From: CAKSFT01 sp045544615
Lineage (GTDB): Bacteria > Bacillota > Clostridia > UBA1381
Assembly (NCBI GenBank): GCA_045544615.1
Contig: JAZPZI010000008.1
Span: 106,482-170,481 of the forward strand
Reading direction: 5' to 3'
DNA length: 64,000 nucleotides
Positions 1 to 7,206 of the stretch are shown piece after piece. Position 1 is the first letter of the stretch. Each line of letters starts with the position of its first letter. A model generated the notes under the pieces. It ran no database searches, had not been told where the DNA came from, and saw only the letters and a program-made list of their open reading frames with translations. A program made the position numbers and the translations under genes.

Positions 1-443
1 TTTATGACATACTCGGGCTGTGCCGACGGCAGGTCGATTTTATTTATAACCGGCACTATTTCCAGGTCGTGGTCGAGTGCAAGATATGTGTTTGCAAGAG
101 TCTGTGCCTCGATGCCTTGTGATGCGTCAACTACAAGAATTGCACCCTCACAGGCGGCAAGACTTCTTGATACTTCATAGTTAAAGTCGACATGCCCCGG
201 TGTGTCGATGAGATTGAGCGTATAGGTTTCGCCGTCCTTTGCTGTGTATTTTAAACATACCGCATGGGCTTTGATGGTAATTCCACGTTCGCGCTCGAGG
301 TCCATATTATCAAGCAACTGGTCTTCCATCTCACGCTGTTCCACTTCGCCTGTCAGCTCCAAAAGTCGGTCGGCAAGTGTGGACTTTCCGTGGTCAATAT
401 GCGCTATAATGCAAAAATTTCTGATTTTGTCCCTATTTGTCAT
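1..443 (-). CDS. lepA: Elongation factor 4 (LepA), N-terminal part
   Basis: Ribosome-associated GTPase that back-translocates or remodels stalled elongation complexes. About 147 residues are visible before the gene leaves the window. The GTPase motifs are intact: P-loop AHIDHGKST (14-22), switch RGITI (53-57), DTPGH (80-84) and NKID (134-137). The QLLDNMDLERERGIT stretch is typical of LepA rather than TypA or EF-G. The ATG at 443 has AGGAGT seven bases upstream. It lies 25 bp after rarA on the same strand, so it is probably the distal gene of the DUF896-TPR-GNAT-rarA operon. The C-terminal domains lie outside the window. Confidence 0.95.
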   Translation of the reverse strand, partial: MTNRDKIRNFCIIAHIDHGKSTLADRLLELTGEVEQREMEDQLLDNMDLERERGITIKAHAVCLKYTAKDGETYTLNLIDTPGHVDFNYEVSRSLAACEGAILVVDASQGIEAQTLANTYLALDHDLEIVPVINKIDLPSAQPEYVI

Positions 444-468
444 AGTTTACTCCTATATAAAAATTTGT

Positions 469-1749
469 TTATAAACTGTCCTTTTTAACAACATCCCAAT
501 ATTCCTTGGCAGAACGCTCCTGTTTGTTGTTGCCGTAGGTGTAGTAGGTTTTGTCCTTTATATTATCGGGCAGATACTGCTGCGGAACATAATTGTTCTT
601 GTAGGCGTGCGGATACTTATACTCAATGCCTCTGCCGAGCTTTTCAGCACCGCCATAGTGTGCGTCCTTGAGATGAGCCGGGATTTCGCCCACATCAATG
701 CTCCCGATATCGGCAAGTGCCAGATCTATTGCAGATGCTGCCGAGTTTGACTTTGGTGCGGTTGCAAGAAGAATTACCGCTTCTGCAAGCGGAATCCGTG
801 CTTCAGGGAAGCCTAACTGCAGGGCACTGTCAACACACGATTTTACAATTGATGCGGCCTGCGGATATGCAAGACCGATATCCTCCGATGCGATTACTAA
901 AAGTCGTCTGCATATACTTTGCAGGTCACCGCCCGAAATCAGTCTTGCAAGATAGTGAAGCCCTGCATCGGGGTCACTGCCTCTGATTGATTTCTGGAAT
1001 GCACTTAAAATATCGTAATGGCTGTCGCCCGATTTGTCGTATTTGATAGTCTTTTTCTGGGTTGCCTGCTCTGCAAGCTCAAGGTCGATTACCACCTTTG
1101 AATCTTTGTCGGGCTTTGCCGCCATAGATGCAATCTCGAGTGAATTTATCGCCTTTCTCACATCGCCGCCTGCCATTTGTGACATATGCTCTAAAGCATC
1201 GTCTGTTACGGTAAAGTCATAGCTTTTGAACTCGTCATCTGCCAGGATTTCAGCACCTCTTATCAGTGCATTCTTGATATCCGATGCCTCGAGTGGTTTA
1301 AATTCAAAAACGACCGCACGTGAGAGCACAGCGTTGTAGATGTAAAAATACGGATTCTCGGTGGTACTGGCAATCAAGGTGATTTTGCCGTTTTCCATGT
1401 ACTCCAGAAGCGATTGCTGTTGTTTTTTATTGAAATGCTGAATCTCGTCAAGATACAAAAGCACACCGTTTGGTGTCAGGAAACTGTCAAGCGACGAGAT
1501 GATATCCTTTATGTCGGAAACCGATGCGGTGGTGGCATTTAACTTGTAGAGTCGCTTGCCTGTATTTTTTGCAATTATGTTTGCAACGGTTGTTTTACCG
1601 ACTCCGCTCGGCCCGTAAAAAATCATATTCGGATTTTCGCCACGCCTGATGATTTCACCCAGAAGCTTTCCCTCACCGAGGAGGTGCTTCTGACCTACAA
1701 CCATGTCAAGTGATTCGGGGCGAATCCTGTCTGCTAACGGCTTGCTCAT
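469..1749 (-). CDS. rarA: Replication-associated recombination protein A (RarA/MgsA AAA+ ATPase)
   Basis: AAA+ clamp-loader-like ATPase acting at stalled replication forks. From the ATG at 1749 the protein has 426 residues, normal for the family. Walker A GPSGVGKT is at about 46-53, Walker B LLYLDEIQH at about 97-105 and the sensor STTENP at about 128-133; the C-terminal MgsA tetramerisation region follows (GGAEKLGRGIEYKYPH). An ATG three codons upstream exists, but 1749 is preferred because it makes a 4-base ATGA overlap with the stop of the GNAT gene and leaves correct spacing from the upstream GGGGG. The overlap implies translational coupling. Confidence 0.95.
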   Translation of the reverse strand: MSKPLADRIRPESLDMVVGQKHLLGEGKLLGEIIRRGENPNMIFYGPSGVGKTTVANIIAKNTGKRLYKLNATTASVSDIKDIISSLDSFLTPNGVLLYLDEIQHFNKKQQQSLLEYMENGKITLIASTTENPYFYIYNAVLSRAVVFEFKPLEASDIKNALIRGAEILADDEFKSYDFTVTDDALEHMSQMAGGDVRKAINSLEIASMAAKPDKDSKVVIDLELAEQATQKKTIKYDKSGDSHYDILSAFQKSIRGSDPDAGLHYLARLISGGDLQSICRRLLVIASEDIGLAYPQAASIVKSCVDSALQLGFPEARIPLAEAVILLATAPKSNSAASAIDLALADIGSIDVGEIPAHLKDAHYGGAEKLGRGIEYKYPHAYKNNYVPQQYLPDNIKDKTYYTYGNNKQERSAKEYWDVVKKDSL

Positions 1750-2165
1750 TTTGAACATCCCCCACTACAGCCACGGCATCCACGTACCTTTGTAAGGTCC
1801 TTTATCATCTCATCATCGCCGAAGTAGCCCTCTGCCAAAAAGAACGCTCTTGATTCCTCTGTCGGGTTTACGCCGATAAAGGTGCGCATCAGCTGAACGG
1901 CTTTGTCTTCGAGTGCACGGAGGATTGTGTCGCCGACATACTGCATACGGTTGTCGGTATCCACAATTACATTGTCTATCATGCACTTGATGTTGCTTAC
2001 AACATACATTCTGCCTGCACAAATCACCTTACCGTTTTCATATCCTGCGATATGTATTGCATCGGCATCATGCTCATCGGCCTTGCCTGTCTTTAAATAT
2101 TCTTCACGTATCGGGGAGGTCATGCTGTAGCCTTCCTCGCCTGTTTTTATCTTAAAGGTTATCAT
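1746..2165 (-). CDS. GNAT-family N-acetyltransferase with Cys-rich tail
   Basis: A 139-residue protein of GNAT size. It shows an N-terminal substrate-side segment, a central strand region (GKVICAGRMYVVSNIKCMIDNVIVDTDNRMQ in outline), a helix resembling the acetyl-CoA site (YVGDTILRALEDKA) and a terminal FFLAEGYFGDDE motif. The usual R-x-x-G-x-G/A loop is degenerate, so enzyme activity is likely but not certain. The last 12 residues (RGCRGCSGGCSK) form a Cys/Gly-rich tail that is unusual for GNATs. The gene starts just after the TPR gene with GGAG upstream and overlaps rarA by four bases. Substrate unknown. Confidence 0.75.
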   Translation of the reverse strand: MITFKIKTGEEGYSMTSPIREEYLKTGKADEHDADAIHIAGYENGKVICAGRMYVVSNIKCMIDNVIVDTDNRMQYVGDTILRALEDKAVQLMRTFIGVNPTEESRAFFLAEGYFGDDEMIKDLTKVRGCRGCSGGCSK

Positions 2166-2167
2166 AA

Positions 2168-2959
2168 TCAGTTCTCCAGACTCTTTGAAAATTCTTCGAT
2201 TTCTTCCTCACTTACAGTTGTGAGTGCTGTTCTTATACAGTCGTCAAGGTTTTCGATGTGTTCTTTTGCTTTTTCAATATCACCTTTCGCTTTTGCGATA
2301 AGGGCTGAATGATATTGTGCTTCGATGAATGTAGGACTCATCTCTAAAAGCTCGTCTGCAAGCTCGGAAGCCTTGTCAAGGTCACCGTTTTTGTAGTACG
2401 CCAAAAGCAGATTATCAACAACATCACGGTCGTCGCTGTTGTAGTCGTATGCCTCAAGACAGAAAGCCAGGGTTTCGTCAATCGGCTCGTCACAGGCAAG
2501 CATAAGGAATCCCAAAAGACTGTAGATTGTTGTGTTTTTGTAGTTATCAAAAATCTCACGGGCATCCTCGAGTGCTTCCTCGGCTTCGCCTTTGTGATAG
2601 TAAATGAGCGCACGGTATTCCTTGAGGACATATTTATCTCTTTCGGCAAACTTACGGTTGATGATTGCAAGGTTTGCAATCTCCAAAGCCTTGTCAAGCT
2701 CGCCCATTCGCATAAGCATCAGGACATATGTGGAATAGGAAGATACAGGTGCACGGTCTGTTGCAAGTGCTTTGTTGTAGTATTTCTTTACTCCGTCATT
2801 GTCGCCTGCATGATATGCTTTGTTGCCGAGTGTTGCATAGATTGAGGGAAGGGACTTGTATGCAATAAGACCGAGTGCTAAAAGAAGCACAACGAGCCCT
2901 ACATAGAAGTTCATACGGAACCCGAAATATATTAAAACCAAAGATACTAAATAAACCAT
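2168..2959 (-). CDS. Membrane-anchored tetratricopeptide-repeat protein
   Basis: Two hydrophobic segments fill the first 35 or so residues (YLVSLVLIYFGF and FYVGLVVLLLALGLIAY), followed by about 200 residues of helical repeats. Repeat units such as GNKAYHAGDNDGVKKYYNKAL, LMRMGELDKALEIANLAI and AYYKNGDLDKASELADELL fit TPR consensus positions. The likely role is a membrane-tethered scaffold on the cytosolic face; no partner is evident. The start at 2959 is chosen because AAAGGTCGG lies upstream; a start at 3016 would overlap the DUF896 gene. Middle gene of the minus-strand operon ending in lepA. Confidence 0.75.
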   Translation of the reverse strand: MVYLVSLVLIYFGFRMNFYVGLVVLLLALGLIAYKSLPSIYATLGNKAYHAGDNDGVKKYYNKALATDRAPVSSYSTYVLMLMRMGELDKALEIANLAIINRKFAERDKYVLKEYRALIYYHKGEAEEALEDAREIFDNYKNTTIYSLLGFLMLACDEPIDETLAFCLEAYDYNSDDRDVVDNLLLAYYKNGDLDKASELADELLEMSPTFIEAQYHSALIAKAKGDIEKAKEHIENLDDCIRTALTTVSEEEIEEFSKSLEN

Positions 2960-2975
2960 TATAATCCGACCTTTC

Positions 2976-3158
2976 TTACTGTGGCTTGTTGCCGTCGACG
3001 AACTCGACATTCTCAAGTGTTGCTCTGAAGTTTCTTTTTATATCTGCGATGTACTCATCACGCAAAAGCTTCTGTTCTGCCTTTTCTTCTTCTGTCAGAC
3101 CAACGCTTCTTTGCTTGCGTGAGAGCTCGCTTATTCTGTCCATCTTTTCCTTAGTCAT
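2976..3158 (-). CDS. DUF896 (YnzC-like) small protein
   Basis: A 60-residue helical protein with the DUF896 signature: an N-terminal helical hairpin (MDRISELSRKQRSVGLTEEE) followed by E-x-x-x-L-R-x-E-Y and a short C-terminal segment. Members are small Firmicutes proteins of poorly defined function; in Bacillus the relative YnzC is linked to the SOS-induced yneA region. The start at 3158 is preferred over a TTG at 3176 because that TTG would put the AAAGGA ribosome-binding site inside the gene. First gene of the operon running to lepA, with a clear promoter upstream. Confidence 0.85.
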   Translation of the reverse strand: MTKEKMDRISELSRKQRSVGLTEEEKAEQKLLRDEYIADIKRNFRATLENVEFVDGNKPQ

Positions 3159-3196
3159 TGCCGTTTTTCCTTTCAAAACATAAATATTCAGTATAT

Positions 3197-3225
3197 ATTA
3201 TACACTATTTTAAATAATTTTGCAA
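3197..3225 (-). promoter_or_regulatory. Sigma-A promoter for the DUF896-lepA operon
   Basis: On the minus strand TTGCAA (3225-3220) and TATAAT (3202-3197) are separated by 17 bp. The -10 is perfect and the -35 matches four of six. It lies about 40 bp upstream of the DUF896 start and faces away from the small peptide gene at 3310. Confidence 0.75.
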
Positions 3226-3309
3226 TACAAGCTTCCAAACTTTCCGAAAAAACATAGTATATTATTGTAATCTCCAATTGACAGTTTATTCGGGAAGGAG
3301 GCAGGAAGT

Positions 3310-3405
3310 ATGAGCGACTGTGGATGCAACACAAACTGCGGTTTCGACCTTGACATGGTTTTGTGGGTACTTATCATCATTGTAATCGTTACTTGCTGTA
3401 ACTAA
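3310..3405 (+). CDS. 31-residue Cys-rich single-pass membrane peptide
   Basis: ATG at 3310 follows a near-perfect AAGGAGG (3295-3301) with eight bases between. The product has a polar N-terminus with a C-x-C-x3-C pattern (SDCGCNTNCGFD), one hydrophobic span (VLWVLIIIVIV) and a C-terminal TCCN. Its size and design (short Gly/Cys head plus one hydrophobic helix) resemble the tiny YjcZ-type sporulation peptides of Firmicutes, but sequence similarity is only general. It is monocistronic: it starts 150 bp from the divergent DUF896 gene and is followed by a hairpin array and a terminator. Function unknown. Confidence 0.6.
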   Translation: MSDCGCNTNCGFDLDMVLWVLIIIVIVTCCN

Positions 3406-3420
3406 TTTTAAAAACCCCTC

Positions 3421-3545
3421 TTAGCAGGTTATCTTAAATGATAACCTGAGTGATATTTGCCACTGCGTGGCAAGTGATATTGCGTTTGCAGTAATATATT
3501 TGCTTTGCAAATGTGATATATCCGATAAATCGGATGTTAAAGATA
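3421..3545 (+). repeat. Array of short hairpins separated by TGATAT
   Basis: Five small inverted repeats lie head to tail: 3425-3448 (9-bp arms, CAGGTTATC), 3457-3473 (TTGCCAC/GTGGCAA), 3481-3490 (TGC/GCA), 3498-3512 (ATTTGC/GCAAAT) and 3520-3535 (ATCCGA/TCGGAT). The spacers carry TGATAT at 3451-3456, 3475-3480 and 3514-3519, and the variant TAATAT at 3492-3497. The arms differ between units while the spacer is conserved, so the unit is spacer plus a compensating palindrome. It sits between the small peptide gene and its terminator, most likely in its 3' untranslated region. Confidence 0.7.
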
Positions 3546-3571
3546 AAAAGCCGTCAAAGACGGCTTTTTTT
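3546..3571 (+). terminator. Intrinsic terminator after the small peptide gene
   Basis: AAGCCGTC and GACGGCTT pair around an AAA loop and are followed by a run of T. Outer arms TTAAAGAT (3537-3544) and ATCTTTAA downstream could extend the stem. It ends the transcript carrying the hairpin array. Confidence 0.85.
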
Positions 3572-3643
3572 CTATGATCTTTAAGATACGGATATAAATG
3601 TGTTTGTACTTTAAGCTAACATCCCCTTGAGAGCAATTATTAT

Positions 3644-3672
3644 TTGACTATTTTTTGGTGGTGTGGTAAAAT
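3644..3672 (+). promoter_or_regulatory. Sigma-A promoter for the NusG-II/Gx pair
   Basis: TTGACT (3644-3649) and TAAAAT (3667-3672) with a 17-bp spacer, about 50 bp upstream of the GTG start at 3723. The stretch 3572-3643 shows nothing else recognisable. Confidence 0.7.
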
Positions 3673-3722
3673 GGAATGTGGAATTCGTTTTGAGTAATTA
3701 ACCAAAAAGGAGGCGAAAGGGC

Positions 3723-4073
3723 GTGAAGAAAAACGATATACTGTTAATATCTGCAATTGTGGTGTTTTCGGCAATGCTGTTTTTTGCGGTATCAGGCCTT
3801 TTTGCCGACGGTGACAGAGTTGAGATTTATAAGGATAACGAACTGAAATACAGTCTGCCTCTTTCGGAGGACAAGGAGATAGACTTAGGAGGAAAAAACA
3901 AGGTAGTAATCGGGGACGGCAAGGTGTATATGGAGTCTGCCGACTGCCCTGACCAGATTTGTGTGCATCAGGCACCGCTTGGCACATCGGGACGGGATAT
4001 AATATGCCTGCCGAACAGAGTTATGGTAAGAGTTACCAAAACTGCCGATGCACCCGATGCGGTTTCGAGGTGA
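3723..4073 (+). CDS. NusG domain II-like (NusG_II) membrane-anchored protein
   Basis: A 116-residue protein with one N-terminal membrane segment (ILLISAIVVFSAMLFFAVSGL) and an extracytoplasmic beta domain of the NusG_II family. The C-terminal half carries the family pattern VYMESADCPDQICVHQ with two Cys, then GRDIICLPN with a third. It starts with GTG, preceded by AGGAGG. The gene is followed seven bases later by a Gx transporter, a very common pairing; as I recall, related pairs occur in flavin-based extracellular electron transfer loci (EetA/EetB-like). No ApbE, Ndh2 or quinone genes are nearby here. Exact function unknown. Confidence 0.8.
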   Translation: MKKNDILLISAIVVFSAMLFFAVSGLFADGDRVEIYKDNELKYSLPLSEDKEIDLGGKNKVVIGDGKVYMESADCPDQICVHQAPLGTSGRDIICLPNRVMVRVTKTADAPDAVSR

Positions 4074-4079
4074 TGCGGT

Positions 4080-4583
4080 ATGAATAATAAAAAGATAACA
4101 AAAACGGCAATATTTGCCGCTCTTGCAATAGTTTTCGGATATATTGAGAGTTTGATTCCGCTACCTGTTCCGATTTATGGAGCAAAGGTCGGTGTTTCAA
4201 ATACCGTAATCCTTGCAAGCCTTTATATGTTGGGTACACCATATGCTTTCGGGATAATGGTGATAAAGACGATTTGTCAGAGCCTGCTCTTTTCGGGCGT
4301 AACTTCATTTTTGTATTCATTTCTCGGTGGGCTGTTCAGCGTGGCGGGAATGTGGCTTTTGAAGAAAACCAACAGATTCGGAACGGTTGGCATAAGTGTC
4401 CTTGGCGGATGCCTTCACAATGTAGGACAGCTTGTTGCAGCCGGGATTTTGATTTCAAATTTAAACACCCTCTATTATCTTCCGATACTTTTGGTATGCG
4501 GAGTAATATCGGGTGTCGTGATTGGTATTATAACCGATATAGTTTTAAAAAAGCTTTCGGGGTTTTCGAAAAATCATTTATAG
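4080..4583 (+). CDS. Gx transporter family integral membrane protein
   Basis: A 167-residue, very hydrophobic protein with about five membrane spans. The N-terminus AIFAALAIVFGYIESLIPLP and the GAKVGVSNTVILASLY segment match the Gx transporter family, once annotated as heptaprenyl diphosphate synthase component I and structurally like ECF-transporter S components. It is probably a membrane transport or electron-transfer accessory rather than an enzyme. It forms an operon with the NusG_II protein upstream. Its 3' end overlaps the convergent AraC gene by 10 bp, and no terminator is visible between them. Confidence 0.8.
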   Translation: MNNKKITKTAIFAALAIVFGYIESLIPLPVPIYGAKVGVSNTVILASLYMLGTPYAFGIMVIKTICQSLLFSGVTSFLYSFLGGLFSVAGMWLLKKTNRFGTVGISVLGGCLHNVGQLVAAGILISNLNTLYYLPILLVCGVISGVVIGIITDIVLKKLSGFSKNHL

Positions 4584-5383
4584 TACGATGGGGAGTGGCC
4601 GTCGATGCGCTTAAAAACGGTGCTGAAATAGTTCTGGTTTGCAAAGCCGAGTGAGCTTGCGACCTCCTGAACAGTCATTCCGCCCTGTATCATTGGTATA
4701 GCAGAGGTGATTTTCAGGTTGTTAAAGTATGCCATAACCCCCATACCTGCATAATGAGAAAAGGTTTTTTTGAGGTTAACCTCGCTCATGTTGCAAAGAG
4801 TTGCTATTTCTGCAACCGAAAGGTTTTTGTCGAGATTGGTCATCAGGACATTTATTATATTTGAATAATGCTTTTCGGTGCGGGATTTGGATATTTTTTT
4901 CGGCTTCGTCTGATGCGAAATGGCATGTATAAGGAAGCTTTCGAGACTTTTTATCACAAGTTGATAATGGGTCTCGTTTTTTTCTTTTATATCTGCGATA
5001 CATATTCCGACAATCTTGAAGTTTTCATAAATGCTATTTAGAATTTTTTTGGGCACTTTTAAGTCTGTAATGTCGAAGATCTTTGAAGTGTATTCGGGCA
5101 TATTTTCTGCCGAGAATGAAAGAATTATTGCGGTAGGACTCGAGCCGCCGACACTTCTGAGTCTGTGAAATTCCATTGGCTCGTGCAAAACCGCCTGACC
5201 CTTTGTAAGAGTAAAGGCATCGTTCCCGGCAGTTATACCGATTTCGCCGTCCAGAACAATTACCATTTCCCAGAAGTCATGATATTCGCCGGCGAAGATA
5301 TAATCATTGTCGAATTTTGCCTTGAAAGCGGTATATAGAGCAGTTATTCGGAGAGTGTTTTCAACATTGGTATGTATATACAT
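4574..5383 (-). CDS. AraC-family transcriptional regulator
   Basis: A 269-residue regulator with an N-terminal cupin-like sensing domain (DFWEMVIVLDGEIGITAGN and VLHEPMEFHRLRS) and a C-terminal double helix-turn-helix starting near residue 170 (LSVAEIATLCNMSEVNLKKTF; MTVQEVASSLGFANQNYFSTVFKR). The RBS AAGGAAG lies six bases before the ATG. It is divergent from the GH3 operon across a 133-bp gap, so it is most likely the local activator responding to a sugar from that pathway. The ligand cannot be told from sequence. Confidence 0.92.
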   Translation of the reverse strand: MYIHTNVENTLRITALYTAFKAKFDNDYIFAGEYHDFWEMVIVLDGEIGITAGNDAFTLTKGQAVLHEPMEFHRLRSVGGSSPTAIILSFSAENMPEYTSKIFDITDLKVPKKILNSIYENFKIVGICIADIKEKNETHYQLVIKSLESFLIHAISHQTKPKKISKSRTEKHYSNIINVLMTNLDKNLSVAEIATLCNMSEVNLKKTFSHYAGMGVMAYFNNLKITSAIPMIQGGMTVQEVASSLGFANQNYFSTVFKRIDGHSPSYYK

Positions 5384-5516
5384 AAAAATCTTCCTTTTTG
5401 GTATTCAAAATTATATATTTTATATACAAATTCGTATATACTTTTTATTTTGGATATGGTATTATGGTATCATAATCGACATAAAATGTCAAGAACGGAA
5501 AATGGAGGTTCCAGTT
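5384..5516 (+). promoter_or_regulatory. Divergent control region, AraC regulator / GH3 operon
   Basis: A 133-bp AT-rich gap holding several short inverted repeats: TATATAC with GTATATA across AAATTC, and GACAT-AAA-ATGTC close to the GH3 RBS. A weak plus-strand promoter could be TTGGAT with CATAAT at a short 15-bp spacer. AraC activators often bind direct half-sites beside such weak promoters, but no clear pair of direct repeats was identified. GGAGG lies 10 bases before the GH3 ATG. Confidence 0.45.
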
Positions 5517-7205
5517 ATGAAGAAAATCACACCGGGACAGGAAAAATGGATAAAAGAAACTATATCCAATATGTCTGTGCGCGAAAAGATGGCGCAGATT
5601 ACCTGTGTTGGAGTAAATCAGCTTGTATGGGGAGGAATAACAAGAACCGATTTAACGGCTGAAGATTACAAAAAGAATGTTGACATATTTTTTGAGAAAA
5701 ACCCTGTAGGTAATATCTTCTGTGGTGCTGAAATCATTCACGAAGCAACAGCCGGGGCGGAAGTTACTCACGAGGTTTTGCAGTACATACAGGAAAAAAC
5801 AAAAATCCCAATGCTCGTTTCGGGAGATATCGAATACGGTGTTGGTGCCTGCGTAACAGGCATGACAAAATATCCGAACATTATGACCCTTGCAGCGCTT
5901 GGTGATGAGCAGGTAGCATACGATATGGGTGAGATTGTTGCAAAGGAAGCAAGAGCTATCGGCTTTAACTGGGTTTTCGGACCGGTTGTTGACCTTTGTG
6001 AAAACTGGAGTACCTGTGGTCATGGCAGAGAAATCAGCGATGACCCTGATATTGTTATAAAGTATGGCTCAAAGTTCATACAGGGCCTTAATGACTACGG
6101 CGTTGCAGCCTGTGGTAAACACTTCCCTGACGGCGGTGCTGACTGGAGAAATCCGCATATTGCTTTGACTGAGAATGCGAAGTCGGAAGAAGAATGGATG
6201 GAAAGCACCGGCAGAATATATAAGGAGCTTATGGCAAGCGGTATGGAATCGGTTATGATTGGCCACACATCGCTTGTATGGGCAGAAGAGTATGACGATG
6301 CAAACTGTGGATACCCACCTGCAACCGTTTCAAAAAATGCGGTACAGAAGGTATTAAGAGACAGACTTGGTTTTGACGGTGTATGTGTAACCGATGCAAT
6401 CGGTATGGCAGGATGTGCATGCTGGAAGACAGGAAAAGAACGTATTATTGATATTGTAAATTCGGGAATAGACGTAATTCTTTTCCCGGAGGATGAGCAT
6501 TACAGATATTTAGAGGAAGCAATCAATGACGGGGATATTTCACAGGAAAGACTTGATGAGAGTGTTGAGAGAGTTCTGCGCTTAAAGGTTATGCTTGGTC
6601 TTTTTGAAAAAGAAGATGAATTTGAAAAGATTCCTGAAATTCAAAAGGAAGCAGACGAGATGAACCGCTTGCTCTCAAAGCACGCTATTACCTGTGTCAG
6701 AAACAAGCTTGATATTTTGCCACTTGATAAGAATAAAATCAAGAAGGTGCTTGCTATAAAACTTGATATGTGTCAGGACAACAACAAACCTGCTCAATTC
6801 ATCAAAAAGCTTGAAGAAATGGGTATCGAGGTTGATGTATATGATGTCAAAGATTTCGAGGACTGGGATGCTGTGCCTGAAATTTTAATAAGGGAGAAAA
6901 ACGGTGATAAGTGGGATGCATACCTTTGGTTATATGATTATGCTTATATCGGCGACTACAGACCGGGTGGTTTGATTGCACAGGCTATCATGAGAGCAGC
7001 TCCATTTGAAGCATTGTCACCAATTTTGATTTCATTTACATCACCGTATATTCTTGAGGATATTCCTGATGCAAAGACATTTATAACAACATTTTCATCA
7101 AACAACAATAAGGAAATAATTGATGCACTTACAAAGGCAGTATTTGGCGAAGAAGAATTCAACTATAACCTTCCGGTAAGTCATTTAAAAAGGAGAGTAA
7201 AATAA
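5517..7205 (+). CDS. Glycoside hydrolase family 3 protein
   Basis: 562 residues from the ATG with GGAGG; the 70 codons open upstream are rejected as a start because they run through the promoter region. The GH3 (alpha/beta)8 barrel is clear: KHFPDGGADW (201-210) corresponds to the KHFPGHG loop and VTDAIGMAG (291-299) holds the nucleophile Asp293. The TDA-x-GM form and the D-x-x-x-H near 209-214 look more like NagZ-type N-acetylglucosaminidases than beta-glucosidases. The C-terminal alpha/beta domain (about 400-560) is shortened and there is no fibronectin-III domain. There is no signal peptide, so it acts in the cytosol on imported substrate. First gene of a three-gene operon. Confidence 0.85.
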   Translation: MKKITPGQEKWIKETISNMSVREKMAQITCVGVNQLVWGGITRTDLTAEDYKKNVDIFFEKNPVGNIFCGAEIIHEATAGAEVTHEVLQYIQEKTKIPMLVSGDIEYGVGACVTGMTKYPNIMTLAALGDEQVAYDMGEIVAKEARAIGFNWVFGPVVDLCENWSTCGHGREISDDPDIVIKYGSKFIQGLNDYGVAACGKHFPDGGADWRNPHIALTENAKSEEEWMESTGRIYKELMASGMESVMIGHTSLVWAEEYDDANCGYPPATVSKNAVQKVLRDRLGFDGVCVTDAIGMAGCACWKTGKERIIDIVNSGIDVILFPEDEHYRYLEEAINDGDISQERLDESVERVLRLKVMLGLFEKEDEFEKIPEIQKEADEMNRLLSKHAITCVRNKLDILPLDKNKIKKVLAIKLDMCQDNNKPAQFIKKLEEMGIEVDVYDVKDFEDWDAVPEILIREKNGDKWDAYLWLYDYAYIGDYRPGGLIAQAIMRAAPFEALSPILISFTSPYILEDIPDAKTFITTFSSNNNKEIIDALTKAVFGEEEFNYNLPVSHLKRRVK

Positions 7206-7206
7206 A

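Noticed and set aside
3226..3309. Sporulation sigma (SigK/SigG-like) promoter for the small Cys-rich peptide
   Set aside because: CATAGTA-like bases near 3253 suggest a -10, but no -35 lies at the required spacing.
3421..3571. CRISPR array
   Set aside because: The conserved element is only six bases and the intervals are short palindromes of differing length, not spacers; no cas genes.
5307..5516. Long N-terminal extension of the GH3 protein, with hydrophobic residues that mimic a membrane anchor
   Set aside because: It runs antisense through the AraC gene start and the promoter region; GGAGG marks the ATG at 5517.
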